Part shown: positions 28,273 to 38,201 of the stretch, in pieces
How positions within the stretch are numbered: position 1 is the first letter of the stretch
Layout of the letters: every line of letters starts with the position of its first letter
Assembly: GCF_017354985.1 (NCBI RefSeq)
Contig: NZ_CP071501.1
Location: 2,933,501 to 2,997,500 of the forward strand
DNA from: Shewanella cyperi
Lineage (GTDB): Bacteria > Pseudomonadota > Gammaproteobacteria > Enterobacterales > Shewanellaceae
Direction of reading: 5' to 3'
DNA: 64,000 nucleotides
The notes under the pieces: generated by a model
Databases searched by the model: none
What the model was told of the DNA's origin: nothing
What the model saw: only the letters and a program-made list of their open reading frames with translations
Program-made: the position numbers and the translations under genes

Positions 28273-29199
28273 TTGGCCGATATCGCCATCCTGGGCCCGG
28301 GGGCCATCGGCCAGCTATTGGCGCACCAGCTCTGTGGCGACAAGCTGTTGCCGGACCTGCTGATTCTGATAGGCCGCGAAGCTCAGCCCCAGTGCCATTT
28401 GCAGCTGCGTTGCGCCGACAAGAAACACTCCCTCAAGCTGCCCATGTTGGCCCTCTCAGATGTCACCCCGGACGCCCTCAAGGGACTGAGACTGCTGATA
28501 GTCACCCTCAAGGCATATCAGGTAGAAGAGGCCCTGGACAGTCTGCTCGACAAACTGCCCCATAATTGCCAGCTGCTGTTGCTTCACAACGGCATGGGCC
28601 CCCATAAGGCGCTGCAGCCAAAACTTGGCGGCCGAGGGCTGCTGCTGGGCACCACCAGCCAGGGCGCCCTGCGTTTGGGCCCCTTTGAGGTTAGGCAAAC
28701 AGGCACAGGCCTGACCCAATATGGCCACTTCTGTGGCCCTGAGTTGGACAACGATCTCAGGCAAAGGCTGCTCACAGTGCCTGGCAGTGAATGGTGTAAT
28801 GATATCGAAACCGCCCTGTGGCACAAACTGGCGGTCAATGCCGCCATCAATCCGCTGACGGCGCTGGAGCGGGTCAATAACGGCGTGCTGGCCGAACCTC
28901 GATTCGCCGCCACCATAAGCGCGATTGTCGATGAACTGCTGCTGGTGGCCGGTGCTGAAGGCATAAGGCTGGAGCGGGAAGTGCTGCTGGAGCGTATCTA
29001 CAAGGTGATTGAACTGACCGCGGCCAACTTTTCCTCCATGTACCAGGATGTGACGCAAGGGCGGCGCAGCGAGATAGATGCCATCAACGGCTTTCTGCTC
29101 ACCCTGGCCGAGCGCCATGGGCTGACGCTGCCGGTCAATCAGGAATTGGTTAACCGAATCAACGCCCTTAGCCCAAAGGCAGCTCCAACTCCCAGATAG
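28273..29199 (+). CDS. panE: 2-dehydropantoate 2-reductase
   Basis: A 308-residue NADPH-dependent reductase making pantoate for coenzyme A. The start is a TTG at 28273 (LADIAILGPGAIGQLLAHQ), with GGAG 7 bases upstream; the open frame further upstream overlaps the VanZ-like gene. The N-terminal Rossmann motif GPGAIG is present. The catalytic Lys is likely in ALWHKLAVNAAINPLTAL, a family hallmark, and YQDVTQGRRSEIDAINGF carries the substrate-binding Glu. The 3' end overlaps the convergent DUF2164 gene by 32 bases. Confidence 0.92.
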   Translation: MADIAILGPGAIGQLLAHQLCGDKLLPDLLILIGREAQPQCHLQLRCADKKHSLKLPMLALSDVTPDALKGLRLLIVTLKAYQVEEALDSLLDKLPHNCQLLLLHNGMGPHKALQPKLGGRGLLLGTTSQGALRLGPFEVRQTGTGLTQYGHFCGPELDNDLRQRLLTVPGSEWCNDIETALWHKLAVNAAINPLTALERVNNGVLAEPRFAATISAIVDELLLVAGAEGIRLEREVLLERIYKVIELTAANFSSMYQDVTQGRRSEIDAINGFLLTLAERHGLTLPVNQELVNRINALSPKAAPTPR

Positions 29200-29413
29200 C
29201 TTCGGATACTGTCTCCAAACGCGACAGCATCATGGCCTGGGCATCCTGCAGGCCCTGGTTATAAAAATATGCACCAAACTCACGTCCGATAAAATCCAGC
29301 ATAAATTCGGCATCAAACTGGCCCAGCTCCACCTCCAGCTCCCGGTCCAGATAGCTTTGCAACTTGGCCACCAGCCGCGCCTTCTGCTCTGGCGGAAACT
29401 CTATCTTTGCCAT
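29168..29413 (-). CDS. DUF2164 family protein
   Basis: An 81-residue acidic cytoplasmic protein matching the DUF2164 family: MAKIEFPPEQKARLVAKLQ, then QFDAEFMLDFIGREFGAYFYNQG. No function is known. AAGGAGCAATAG precedes the ATG, a good ribosome site. Its last 32 bases overlap the end of panE on the other strand, and both frames are read through the overlap. Confidence 0.85.
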   Translation of the reverse strand: MAKIEFPPEQKARLVAKLQSYLDRELEVELGQFDAEFMLDFIGREFGAYFYNQGLQDAQAMMLSRLETVSEAIWELELPLG

Positions 29414-29504
29414 CTATTGCTCCTTGTTCATTTCGCTTATTTAAGCCCCTTGTTAATGTGCCTTGCTTAAGTCCCTTATTAAGGTCCCTTACCAATACTC
29501 CTGG

Positions 29505-30374
29505 TTAATTCCACATCACCAGAATCGCCGCCAGGGCGATCAGCACCAAGCCCAGCAGCTCGGCACGTTTCACCGGCTCACGCAGAAAAAAGCGCGACAC
29601 CAGCATCATGAAAAACACTTCCACCTGCCCCAGGGTTTTGACATAGGGCACGGCGGTCAGCGACATGGCACTGAACCAGCCAATGGAGCCCAAACAACTG
29701 CAGGCACTGATGATTAGGGTCAGGCGCCACCTTTGCCACAGGGCCAGCAATTGATGGGGCTGGAACAGCAGCAGATAAGCCAGCAGCAACAAACACTGCA
29801 GCAGGATCACCGCCAGCAGCACCCAGGCGGCACTGTGGGGAAATGGCAGGGCCAGCGCCAGGCTCGCCTCGCGCACCCACAGGGAGGTCAGCGCAAAGCT
29901 GGTGCCGCAGGCAAGACCCAGGCCCAAGGTGCCCAGAGACAGGCTGCCGCTAACTTTATTGCTGAGCAGAAATACCGCCGCAGTGCCTATAAGTACCCCG
30001 CCCCAACCCAGCAAGCTCAGTTGGGTGCCGAAGAACAACATCCCAAGGATGGCGGCCACCAAAGCCTCACTCTTGGCAAGACCCGCACCGACCGCATAGT
30101 TTTGCAGCTTGAACAGGCGCACCATCAGCGCCGTGGCAAGAATTTGCGCCAGTGCCGCGCCGGAGACATAGCCTATGACTGCGGATGAAACCTGGGGCTG
30201 GGGCGCAGGTTGCCAAAGATAGAGGGCGGCGAGATAACAGCCCGCCAGCGGCGCGGCAAAAATAAAACGTGCCAGGGTCACGGCCACCACCCCCACCTCG
30301 CGGCTGAGCCGGCTTTGGAAGGCATTGCGCCAGGCCTGCATAAAGGCGGCCATCAGGGTGAGAAATACCCACAT
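29505..30374 (-). CDS. EamA/DMT-superfamily transporter
   Basis: A 289-residue membrane protein with ten predicted helices in two EamA repeats, as in drug/metabolite exporters. The repeats are visible as an N-terminal half ending near QLSLLGWGGVLIGTAAVFLL and a C-terminal half ending LREPVKRAELLGLVLIALAAILVMW. The start is the ATG at 30374 with GGAG nine bases upstream; an in-frame TTG precedes it. The substrate cannot be predicted. It lies downstream of the kdsA terminator and so is probably transcribed separately. Confidence 0.88.
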   Translation of the reverse strand: MWVFLTLMAAFMQAWRNAFQSRLSREVGVVAVTLARFIFAAPLAGCYLAALYLWQPAPQPQVSSAVIGYVSGAALAQILATALMVRLFKLQNYAVGAGLAKSEALVAAILGMLFFGTQLSLLGWGGVLIGTAAVFLLSNKVSGSLSLGTLGLGLACGTSFALTSLWVREASLALALPFPHSAAWVLLAVILLQCLLLLAYLLLFQPHQLLALWQRWRLTLIISACSCLGSIGWFSAMSLTAVPYVKTLGQVEVFFMMLVSRFFLREPVKRAELLGLVLIALAAILVMWN

Positions 30375-30405
30375 CAACTATTGCTCCGGTGAAAGGCTGA
30401 AAACA

Positions 30406-30430
30406 AAACGCCCGGCTAGGCCGGGCGTTT
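30406..30430 (-). terminator. kdsA terminator
   Basis: An 11-bp hairpin, AAACGCCCGGC / GCCGGGCGTTT, with a short TAG loop, 30 bases after the kdsA stop and followed by TTGTTT on the minus strand. Confidence 0.88.
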
Positions 30431-30460
30431 GAGCATATCACAGCAAGTAAAAGCCGAGAC

Positions 30461-31324
<864 letters not shown>

Positions 31325-31371
31325 TTAAAACGCGGCCAGTCGTCATGGCCGCAGTGACATTCGATTGTTCG

Positions 31372-31446
31372 TCAACCCACCACTTGCAGGATTTGACCGC
31401 AGAGCCAAGCCTTCATAATAGATGCCTAAAGCATGGCCAAAAACAG
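31372..31446 (-). pseudogene. Decayed copy of the 3' end of the DUF819 gene
   Basis: Reading from the stop (TCA at 31372), about 75 bases align with the last 24 codons of the intact gene that ends at 31471. Thirty of the first 37 bases match. A four-base length difference then breaks the frame, and the match resumes through GCCTAAAGCAT to GGCCAA. The final codons still read LCGQILQVVG-stop. There is no more of the gene to either side, so this is a tail fragment 99 bases downstream of the real one. Confidence 0.85.
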
Positions 31447-31470
31447 TCAGCTGCTACAAAGCTGTCCCGC

Positions 31471-32715
31471 TCAACCTACTATCTGCAAAATCTGACCGCA
31501 GAGCCAGGCCATATAAGTGCCTAAAGCATAGCCAAAGACCGCCAACAACACCCCCACGGGCGCGAGCGCCGGATGGAAGGCCGCGGCTACCACGGGGGCC
31601 GATGCGGCGCCGCCGACATTGGCCTGACTGCCCACCGCCATGTAAAACAGCGGTGCGCGGATAAGCTTGGCCACCAGCAACATAAAGCCGGCATGCACCA
31701 GCATCCAGGTGATGCCCACCAGGAAGTAAATCGGGGTATCGAGCACCTTGCTGACATCCATGTGCAGGCCTATGGTGGCCACCAGCACATAAAGGAAGGC
31801 CGAAGCGACCTTGGAGGCACCGGCGGCTTCAAGATGACGCACCGGACTGAAGGACAGCGCCAAGCCTATGGTGGTCACCAACACCACCAGCCAGAAAAAT
31901 TTCGAGGTCAGGCTGTAGTCTTCGGTCCAGGGGTAATTAACGGTAAACCAGGGGCCGAGGAAATCGGCCGCCAGGTGCGCCAGGCCTGTCACGCCAAAGC
32001 CCACGGCCACCATCAGCATCAGATCGCGGGTGCTGGCAATGCGGGCGTTCTCGGCATGGTATTGTTCCACCTTGGCCTTGAGGGTCTCAATGGCACGGGT
32101 GTCGGCACCGGTTTTGGCATCAATATCCTTGGCCTTGGAGGCCATAAACAGCAGCACAGCCATCCAGACGTTGGCCACCAACACGTCCACAGTCACCATC
32201 ACGGAGAAAATGTTGCCGCCCACTTCGTAGACTTCCTTCATGGCCGCCTGGTTGGCGCCGCCACCAATCCAGCTGCCCGCCAGTGTGGTCATGCCACGCC
32301 AAACGGCGTCTGGCCCCTGCTCAGCGGTAAGGGACGGATCAAAGGCAGAGACCACCAGCAAGGCAATGGGACCACCTATGACTATCCCCAGGGTGCCGGT
32401 GAGGAACATGATCACCGCCTTGGGCCCCAGCCCCATGATGGCCTTGAGATCCACGCTCAGGATCAGCAGCACCAGACAGGCCGGCAGCAGGTAGCGGGAG
32501 GCCACAAAATACAGCTGGCTTTTCTCACCATCTATCACGCCAAAGGTATTGAGCAGGGATGGCAGGAAATAACACAGCAACAGTGCCGGGATGTAGCGAT
32601 AAAACTTTTGCCAGAAGGGATGGGCGCTGCTGTTGGTGTAAAACACAAAACCGAGAATGGCGGCAAGTATACCGAGTCCGGTGGCATCATTGGTGACCAA
32701 GGCGGTACCTGTCAT
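31471..32715 (-). CDS. DUF819 family membrane protein
   Basis: A 414-residue inner-membrane protein with about ten to twelve helices, matching the DUF819 family: GSWIGGGANQAAMKEVYEVG, then VGSQANVGGAASAPVVAAAF, both glycine-rich re-entrant-like motifs of ion-coupled carriers. A charged cytoplasmic loop with coiled-coil character lies at about 195-235. Function is unknown. The gene sits between sirB1 and kdsA, which are adjacent in E. coli, so it looks inserted into that block. Decayed copies of gene tails flank it on both sides. GGGAG precedes the ATG. Confidence 0.85.
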   Translation of the reverse strand: MTGTALVTNDATGLGILAAILGFVFYTNSSAHPFWQKFYRYIPALLLCYFLPSLLNTFGVIDGEKSQLYFVASRYLLPACLVLLILSVDLKAIMGLGPKAVIMFLTGTLGIVIGGPIALLVVSAFDPSLTAEQGPDAVWRGMTTLAGSWIGGGANQAAMKEVYEVGGNIFSVMVTVDVLVANVWMAVLLFMASKAKDIDAKTGADTRAIETLKAKVEQYHAENARIASTRDLMLMVAVGFGVTGLAHLAADFLGPWFTVNYPWTEDYSLTSKFFWLVVLVTTIGLALSFSPVRHLEAAGASKVASAFLYVLVATIGLHMDVSKVLDTPIYFLVGITWMLVHAGFMLLVAKLIRAPLFYMAVGSQANVGGAASAPVVAAAFHPALAPVGVLLAVFGYALGTYMAWLCGQILQIVG

Positions 32716-32769
32716 TGGGCTGTCTCCCTCGCTTATCTTTGTTGTTTTTCGTTATTTATATGAAATCTA

Positions 32770-32874
32770 TCAGTGCAATATTTGCTGCTGTTCCTTCAGC
32801 TCTCGCAACTCTCACACAAGCACAGTTTCACCAGCTCTACTAGGGGATATTGCATGGTGCTCATATCGATAATA
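32770..32874 (-). pseudogene. Decayed copy of the 3' end of sirB1
   Basis: About 105 bases between the sirB1 stop and the DUF819 gene repeat the last 30 or so codons of sirB1 in the same orientation. From the stop (TCA at 32770) 33 of the first 39 bases match the true end at 32875. An insertion of about nine bases and several substitutions break the frame, and the match resumes to GCTCATATCGATAA. It abuts the true sirB1 stop directly, so the two form a tandem pair. Confidence 0.88.
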
Positions 32875-33663
32875 TCAGTGCAGTATCTGCTGTTGTTCTT
32901 TAAGCTCACGCAGCTGCAACTTCACCAGTTCCACCACGGGATCGTGGGGGCTCATATCGATAAAGTGGCGCAGATCGCTGACCGCCACCTGAATGGCGCC
33001 CAGTTGCTGAGCGATAAAGGCCCGCTCGCGGTTAAGGCTGGCATCTTCCGGATACCACTGCATCAAAAGATTACAACACTCCAGCGCCGCCTCAAATTTA
33101 TGGGCCACTATGGCACCGGCCTTGAGCTCGTGCAGCATGCGGCTGAGCAGTTGCTTAACCGTGGCGCCCTTCAGATAAGTGGGTTTGAACGGTGCGCTGT
33201 TGCCCAGCTCTCCGCGCACTATGGCGTGCAGGCGTTGGCGGCTGAGCAGCTCGCCGGTCAGCGGATCCAGGTACAGGGGTTGCTTGCCCTGGCGCCAAAC
33301 CAGAACCGTCATGCCCGGCAGCAGCAGGGCATCCAGTTTTAGATCCAGCTGTTTGCCGAGCAACATGAGTATCACGGCCAGGCAGGTGCTGTTGCCCTGG
33401 CGCCGGTGCAGGCACAGGCTGAAGTTGGCGGCATCAAGACCGAAGTAATCGCTGTGGCAGCTGAAACCCAAATCCCGGTAAAACCAGTTCAGCAGCGCCT
33501 TGAATCTTTGGGTTTGATCCACCAGGTAGTGGCTCAGTACCGCGCCGGATAATTCGTACCATGCCCACTGGGCCTGGGCCTTGTCGCCCAGTCCCAAATG
33601 CTCAATAACAGCCAGCGGGGTTTCCGGCAGGGAAATCCCGCTATCGAGACAAAAATCACTCAT
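32875..33663 (-). CDS. sirB1: SirB1 family protein (transglutaminase-like fold with TPR)
   Basis: A 262-residue cytoplasmic protein, homologous to E. coli YchA. The N-terminal two thirds have a transglutaminase-like look (LHRRQGNSTCLAVILMLLGKQL carries the Ser/Cys region, and YLDPLTGELL the acidic site). The C-terminus has a TPR-like helical segment (AHKFEAALECCNLLMQWYPEDASLNRERAFI). Function is not established. It overlaps sirB2 upstream by four bases (ATGA). Its last codons are duplicated in decayed form just downstream. Confidence 0.88.
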   Translation of the reverse strand: MSDFCLDSGISLPETPLAVIEHLGLGDKAQAQWAWYELSGAVLSHYLVDQTQRFKALLNWFYRDLGFSCHSDYFGLDAANFSLCLHRRQGNSTCLAVILMLLGKQLDLKLDALLLPGMTVLVWRQGKQPLYLDPLTGELLSRQRLHAIVRGELGNSAPFKPTYLKGATVKQLLSRMLHELKAGAIVAHKFEAALECCNLLMQWYPEDASLNRERAFIAQQLGAIQVAVSDLRHFIDMSPHDPVVELVKLQLRELKEQQQILH

Positions 33664-34058
33664 GAAGCCAGCAGAATCGCTTGTTTGAAATGGGCCATCT
33701 TGGCGGCATACACCACCCAGGCCAGGGCGCCGAGAAAGGCGAAAGAGCGGAACAGTTTACCGCGATTGGATTTCATCGCCATGATGGCCAGCAGTATATA
33801 GGCCACCACCGCCATGATCTTCTCGGTCAACCAGGTGTCGACAAAGGGGTATTGTTTGATCAGCAGACACAGGGTCAGGCCCGACAGCAGCAGAAAGGTG
33901 TCTATCACATGGGGCGCCACCTTGAACAGCTTACGTTCAAGCAGGGCGGACTCGCGCATCTTCATTACAAAGCGCACCATAAAAAACAGCACGCTGACGC
34001 CAATCAGGGTCAGGTGCAGGTGCTTAACGGCAGGATACATGCTGTAAAAAGTTTCCAT
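33660..34058 (-). CDS. sirB2: SirB2 family membrane protein
   Basis: A 132-residue membrane protein with four helices, starting METFYSMYPAVKHLHLTLIGVSV. It matches the SirB2/YchQ family: FMVRFVMKMRESALLERKLFK, then PHVIDTFLLLSGL, with a conserved histidine in each helix. The early histidines (KHLHL) are typical. No function is known. It lies between prmC and sirB1 as in E. coli and overlaps the sirB1 start. Confidence 0.9.
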   Translation of the reverse strand: METFYSMYPAVKHLHLTLIGVSVLFFMVRFVMKMRESALLERKLFKVAPHVIDTFLLLSGLTLCLLIKQYPFVDTWLTEKIMAVVAYILLAIMAMKSNRGKLFRSFAFLGALAWVVYAAKMAHFKQAILLAS

Positions 34059-34123
34059 TGCATCTCAAGGCAGTAACCGACAAAGGCGCTAGTGTACCTT
34101 AATCGGCGATGGGATACCAAGGG

Positions 34124-34975
34124 CTATCGGGGCTGCCAGCGCCCCAGGGTGCAGCGGTCATTGCTGCCAAAATCCCGCACGGTGGCGACCTTGTCATAGC
34201 CAAGTTCGGTCAGGCGTTCCCGCAGTGCCAGCGCCTGGGCGTAACCGTGCTCCAGCAACAAATAACCGCCGGGACGGAGGAAGTCGCGGGCGTTGGCCGC
34301 GATATGGAACAGATCGGCAAAGCCTTCATCGGCGGCGGTCAGGGCACTGATGGGCTCAAAGCGCACATCGCCCTGGCTCAGATGTTCATCCTGCTCATCG
34401 ATATAGGGTGGATTGGAGACTATCAGGTCAAAGTCTCTATCCTTGACGGCGCCGAACCAGTCGCTTTGCAGTATTTCCACCCGGGACAGGCCCAGATTTT
34501 CGCGATTGGCCATGGCAAGGGCCACCGCATCTTCGACCTTGTCCAGGGCCGTGATGCGCCAATGTGGACGCTCGGACGCCAGTGCCAGGGCAATGGCACC
34601 TGTGCCCGTGCCCAGATCCAGCACCCGGGCATTGTCCGGCAAGGTCAGATTGAGGGCGGTTTCCACCAGAATTTCCGTGTCGGGACGGGGAATAAGGGTG
34701 CTGTCATTGACCATAAAGGGCAAGGACCAGAACTCGCGCTCACCGACAATATGGGCCACGGGGCGCCCCTGAGCACGGCGCTGCACCATCTGCTCGAAGT
34801 GCTTCCACTGCTCCTGGGTCAGGGCCCGCTCGGGCCAGGCATAGAGATAACTGCGGGGTTTGCCGAGACAATACTGCATCAGGGTTTCGGCATCTATGTT
34901 GGCCGAGTCGCTGACGTTCTGCAATTGCACGAAGGCCCATTGCAGGGCCTCGCCTATGGTGGCTTGGGTGGTCAA
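34124..34975 (-). CDS. prmC: Peptide chain release factor glutamine methyltransferase
   Basis: A 283-residue methyltransferase that methylates the GGQ glutamine of release factors. It has a helical N-terminal domain, the AdoMet motif LDLGTGTGAIALALA and the catalytic NPPYI. The start is a TTG at 34975 (LTTQATIGEAL), two bases after the prfA stop, with AGGG upstream. Its immediate neighbour encodes its substrate, RF1, so the pair is coupled. Confidence 0.95.
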   Translation of the reverse strand: MTTQATIGEALQWAFVQLQNVSDSANIDAETLMQYCLGKPRSYLYAWPERALTQEQWKHFEQMVQRRAQGRPVAHIVGEREFWSLPFMVNDSTLIPRPDTEILVETALNLTLPDNARVLDLGTGTGAIALALASERPHWRITALDKVEDAVALAMANRENLGLSRVEILQSDWFGAVKDRDFDLIVSNPPYIDEQDEHLSQGDVRFEPISALTAADEGFADLFHIAANARDFLRPGGYLLLEHGYAQALALRERLTELGYDKVATVRDFGSNDRCTLGRWQPR

Positions 34976-34977
34976 AA

Positions 34978-36069
34978 TCAGCCCTGCTCGTCCGCCAGTG
35001 CCGCCAGCAGATCCGCCTGATGCTCTTGCATCACGGGATCGATAAGGGCGTTAAGGTCGCCCTCCATCACCTCGCTAAGGCGATACAGGGTCAGGTTGAT
35101 GCGATGATCGCTCACCCGCCCCTGGGGGAAGTTATAGGTGCGGATGCGCTCTGAGCGATCGCCGCTGCCCACCAGGTTGCGGCGGGTGGTCGCTTCGGCG
35201 CTGCGGCGCTTCTCGTCCTCGGCCGCCTGCAAACGGGCAGCCAGTACCGACAGGGCGCGGGCCTTGTTCTTGTGCTGGGAGCGCTCATCCTGACACTCCA
35301 CCACAGTGCCTGTGGGCAAGTGGGTGATACGGATGGCAGAGTCTGTCTTGTTCACGTGTTGACCACCGGCACCCGAGGCGCGGAAGGTATCGATACGCAG
35401 CTCGGCCGGATTGATGGCGATGGCCTCAGCCTCTGGCACTTCGTGCAGCACGGCGACGGTACAGGCTGAGGTGTGTACCCGGCCCTGGGATTCTGTTTCC
35501 GGTACCCGCTGTACCCTGTGGCCACCGGATTCAAATTTGAGCTTGCCGTAAACACCATCACCACTGAACCTGGCAATGATTTCCTTGTAGCCACCGTGTT
35601 CGCCGTCGTTGGAACTCATGATTTCCACCTGCCAGCGATTGGCCTCGGCATAGCGGCTGTACATGCGGAACAGATCGCCGGCAAAGATAGCAGCTTCGTC
35701 ACCACCGGCACCGGCGCGGATTTCCACGAAGGCGTTGGTATCATCGTTGGGATCTTTGGGCAGCAGCAGGATCTGCAGCTCGCCTTCGAGCCTTTCCAGG
35801 GTGGCACGGGCGCTTTTCAGCTCTTCCTGGGCCATTTCCCGGAGCTCGGGGTCGTCCTCTTCCAGCATGTCCTTGGCGGTGTCGAGATCGGCCTGAGCCT
35901 GTTGGAAGGCCTTGAAACCCTTGACCACTTCTTCCAGCTGGGCATATTCCCTGGACAGGGCGCGAAAACGCTCCTGATCCGAAATAACGCTGGCATCGCT
36001 GAGCAGCGCCATCACTTCTTCATTACGCTCGAGCAAGCCTTCCAGCTTGCGGATCACGGATTCCTTCAT
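34978..36069 (-). CDS. prfA: Peptide chain release factor 1
   Basis: A 363-residue class I release factor for UAG and UAA. The GGQ motif is in [16 protein letters not shown], followed by [14 protein letters not shown]. The codon-recognition domain and the N-terminal coiled coil are of normal length. It begins 14 bases after hemA and ends two bases before prmC, in the classical hemA-prfA-prmC arrangement. Confidence 0.98.
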   Translation of the reverse strand: MKESVIRKLEGLLERNEEVMALLSDASVISDQERFRALSREYAQLEEVVKGFKAFQQAQADLDTAKDMLEEDDPELREMAQEELKSARATLERLEGELQILLLPKDPNDDTNAFVEIRAGAGGDEAAIFAGDLFRMYSRYAEANRWQVEIMSSNDGEHGGYKEIIARFSGDGVYGKLKFESGGHRVQRVPETESQGRVHTSACTVAVLHEVPEAEAIAINPAELRIDTFRASGAGGQHVNKTDSAIRITHLPTGTVVECQDERSQHKNKARALSVLAARLQAAEDEKRRSAEATTRRNLVGSGDRSERIRTYNFPQGRVSDHRINLTLYRLSEVMEGDLNALIDPVMQEHQADLLAALADEQG

Positions 36070-36083
36070 GGAGCTTTAAAACC

Positions 36084-37334
36084 TTAGTGTTTGTCCAAGC
36101 CAAGCGCGCTGCGAAGTTGCCCTATCTGGTTCAGATCGCCCTGACGGCTTGCCGCCGACAGCGCCTGGGTCGGGGCATGGATGAGCTTGTTGGTCAGCTT
36201 GTTGGCCAGTTCCAGCATTACCTGCGAACTGTCTGCCCCCTGCGCCAGCTTGTTGAGGGCACGCTCCACCAGCTCATCTCTTATCGCCATACTGGCATCG
36301 CGGTATTCGCGGATGCTGTCGACTGTCTCCAGGGAACGGATCCAATCCATAAACAGGAAGGACTGTTCCTGGGCTATCACTTCTGCTTGCTCGGCCGCCT
36401 CTCTGCGGGAGGCCATATTCTGTTCAATGATGCTTTGCAGGTCGTCCACAGTGTACAGGAAGGCGTCGTCCAATTCGGCGACCTCGGCTTCAATATCTCT
36501 GGGAACTGCTATATCAACCAATAACATAGGTTGATGGCGACGCTGCTTAAGCGCTTTTTCGACCATGCCCTTGCCAAGGATAGGCAGCGGGCTGGCGGTA
36601 GAGGATATCACGATATCGGCCTTGGGGAGAAAATCCGGTATCTGCGACAGGGTAATGGCGGTGGCACCGAACTCGGCGCACATGGCCTGGGCTCGCTCTA
36701 TGGTGCGGTTGGCCACCACCATGGAGTCGACCCCGTTTTCCTTAAGATGACGGGCCACCAGTTCTATGGTTTCGCCGGCACCGATGAGCAGCACCTTGGT
36801 ACTGCTCAGGGACGAGAAAATATGCTTGGCCATGCTGACGGCAGCGAAGGCCACAGACACGGCAGCGGCGCCGATTTCGGTTTCTGTGCGGACCTTCTTG
36901 GCCACGGAAAAAGTGCTTTGGAACAAGCGGTCCAGGGTCACGGCCACTGTACCGGCCTCTTTGGCGTTGGCGAAGGCCTGTTTCACCTGCCCCAGGATCT
37001 GTGGCTCGCCGAGCACCAGGGAGTCCAAACCACAGGCCACCCGCATCAAGTGGCGTACCGCTTCCTGGCCCTGATGATAATAGACACAGGGTGAGACTTC
37101 ATCGTGCTGCAGGTTGTGGTAACTTTCAAGCCAGCGCAGCACGTCGGCCTTGTCAGCCTGATTGCAGTACAACTCGGTACGGTTGCAGGTCGACACTATC
37201 ACGGCCTCGCCCGATGCTGTACAGCTGGCGAGACTGCGCATGGCGTCATGGATCTTGTCCGGTGAGAAAGCGACTTTCTCACGCAAATCCACCGTGGCCG
37301 TCTTATGGTTAATCCCGATTGCTACAAGGCTCAT
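36084..37334 (-). CDS. hemA: Glutamyl-tRNA reductase
   Basis: A 416-residue enzyme that reduces glutamyl-tRNA to glutamate-1-semialdehyde, the first committed step of heme synthesis by the C5 route. The nucleophile Cys50 is in [12 protein letters not shown]. The NADPH motif is [13 protein letters not shown], followed by a C-terminal dimerisation helix. The start is the ATG at 37334 ([20 protein letters not shown]), the family-standard N-terminus; the open frame runs 28 codons further. The N-terminal lysines of the kind used for heme-dependent proteolysis are not obvious. First gene of its operon, divergent from lolB. Confidence 0.97.
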   Translation of the reverse strand: MSLVAIGINHKTATVDLREKVAFSPDKIHDAMRSLASCTASGEAVIVSTCNRTELYCNQADKADVLRWLESYHNLQHDEVSPCVYYHQGQEAVRHLMRVACGLDSLVLGEPQILGQVKQAFANAKEAGTVAVTLDRLFQSTFSVAKKVRTETEIGAAAVSVAFAAVSMAKHIFSSLSSTKVLLIGAGETIELVARHLKENGVDSMVVANRTIERAQAMCAEFGATAITLSQIPDFLPKADIVISSTASPLPILGKGMVEKALKQRRHQPMLLVDIAVPRDIEAEVAELDDAFLYTVDDLQSIIEQNMASRREAAEQAEVIAQEQSFLFMDWIRSLETVDSIREYRDASMAIRDELVERALNKLAQGADSSQVMLELANKLTNKLIHAPTQALSAASRQGDLNQIGQLRSALGLDKH

Positions 37335-37550
37335 CTGACTCGTTCTGGTTCTGGGCGACGCATTTAATGGCGCCATTCTACTGAAATGACCGGGGTAAAA
37401 ACAGAATCCTCTTAACAAAAGCGCGATGAAGGACCGATTTTTACCCTTTGGCTGCCGGTTCTGGCACGCTGCGGCCTATTTTACAGACCGCGGGCATTGG
37501 TATTATTAACAAGCCCCCGTATCATAAGAATTTATTCACTTCTGTCATAG

Positions 37551-38201
37551 TTGATTAATTTGAGCCGTTTCACAAAATTCACCATCGCCCTGTGTTGGGT
37601 CATGTCTTTGGCCCTGAGTGGTTGCGGCATCACACCGCCACAGGACCTGCTGCCGGTTGATGTCGACGACGCCGCCAAGGCCCGAGCCTGGGAGCTCAAG
37701 GGCAAGATAGCCGTCAAGACAGATGCCGATAATGTCAGTACCAATATCTACTGGCTGCACGGTCCCGACCGGGAAGAACTGCGCCTGACCAGCATGCTGG
37801 GCACCACAGTGCTGCTGCTGACCCAGGATACCCGGGGCGCCGAGCTGGAACTTGATGGCAAGCAATACCAGGGCCGCAGTGCGGCAGAACTGCTTGAGCG
37901 CCTGAGCGGCTGGCCCCTGCCCCTGGAAGAGTTACCCCTGTGGATCACCGGACAAAGCCATCCAGATGACAGCCTGACCCTGGATGACGCCGGCCGCCCC
38001 GAGCTGATTGAACACAAGGCCAGCGGCTGGCAAATCAGATACCAAAGCTGGCAGCAGCAAAGCGGCGCCTGGGTGCCCCGGGCCCTGAGCCTGCTCCATC
38101 CCAAGTCACGGATAAAAATCCAGATAAACCAGTGGCAGGCACTTGCATCCCCTGGCCAGGCCCGCCCCAAGACGTCTCCCAAGGAGCCTTCCCATGGCTA
38201 A
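37551..38201 (+). CDS. lolB: Outer-membrane lipoprotein receptor LolB
   Basis: A 216-residue lipoprotein that receives lipoproteins from LolA and inserts them in the outer membrane. The signal ends in lipobox LSGC. The LolB fold follows: [20 protein letters not shown], then [21 protein letters not shown]. The start is a TTG (37551 or 37560); no ATG is available before the signal peptide, and the ribosome site is weak. It overlaps ispE by eight bases, as in the conserved lolB-ispE-prs order. The C-terminal tail ([14 protein letters not shown]) is slightly extended. Confidence 0.9.
   Translation: MINLSRFTKFTIALCWVMSLALSGCGITPPQDLLPVDVDDAAKARAWELKGKIAVKTDADNVSTNIYWLHGPDREELRLTSMLGTTVLLLTQDTRGAELELDGKQYQGRSAAELLERLSGWPLPLEELPLWITGQSHPDDSLTLDDAGRPELIEHKASGWQIRYQSWQQQSGAWVPRALSLLHPKSRIKIQINQWQALASPGQARPKTSPKEPSHG

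Noticed and set aside
37471..37490. Sigma-54 promoter before lolB (TGGCAC followed by a GC-rich element)
   Set aside because: The -12 part does not match TTGC and the spacing is not right; lolB is a housekeeping gene.
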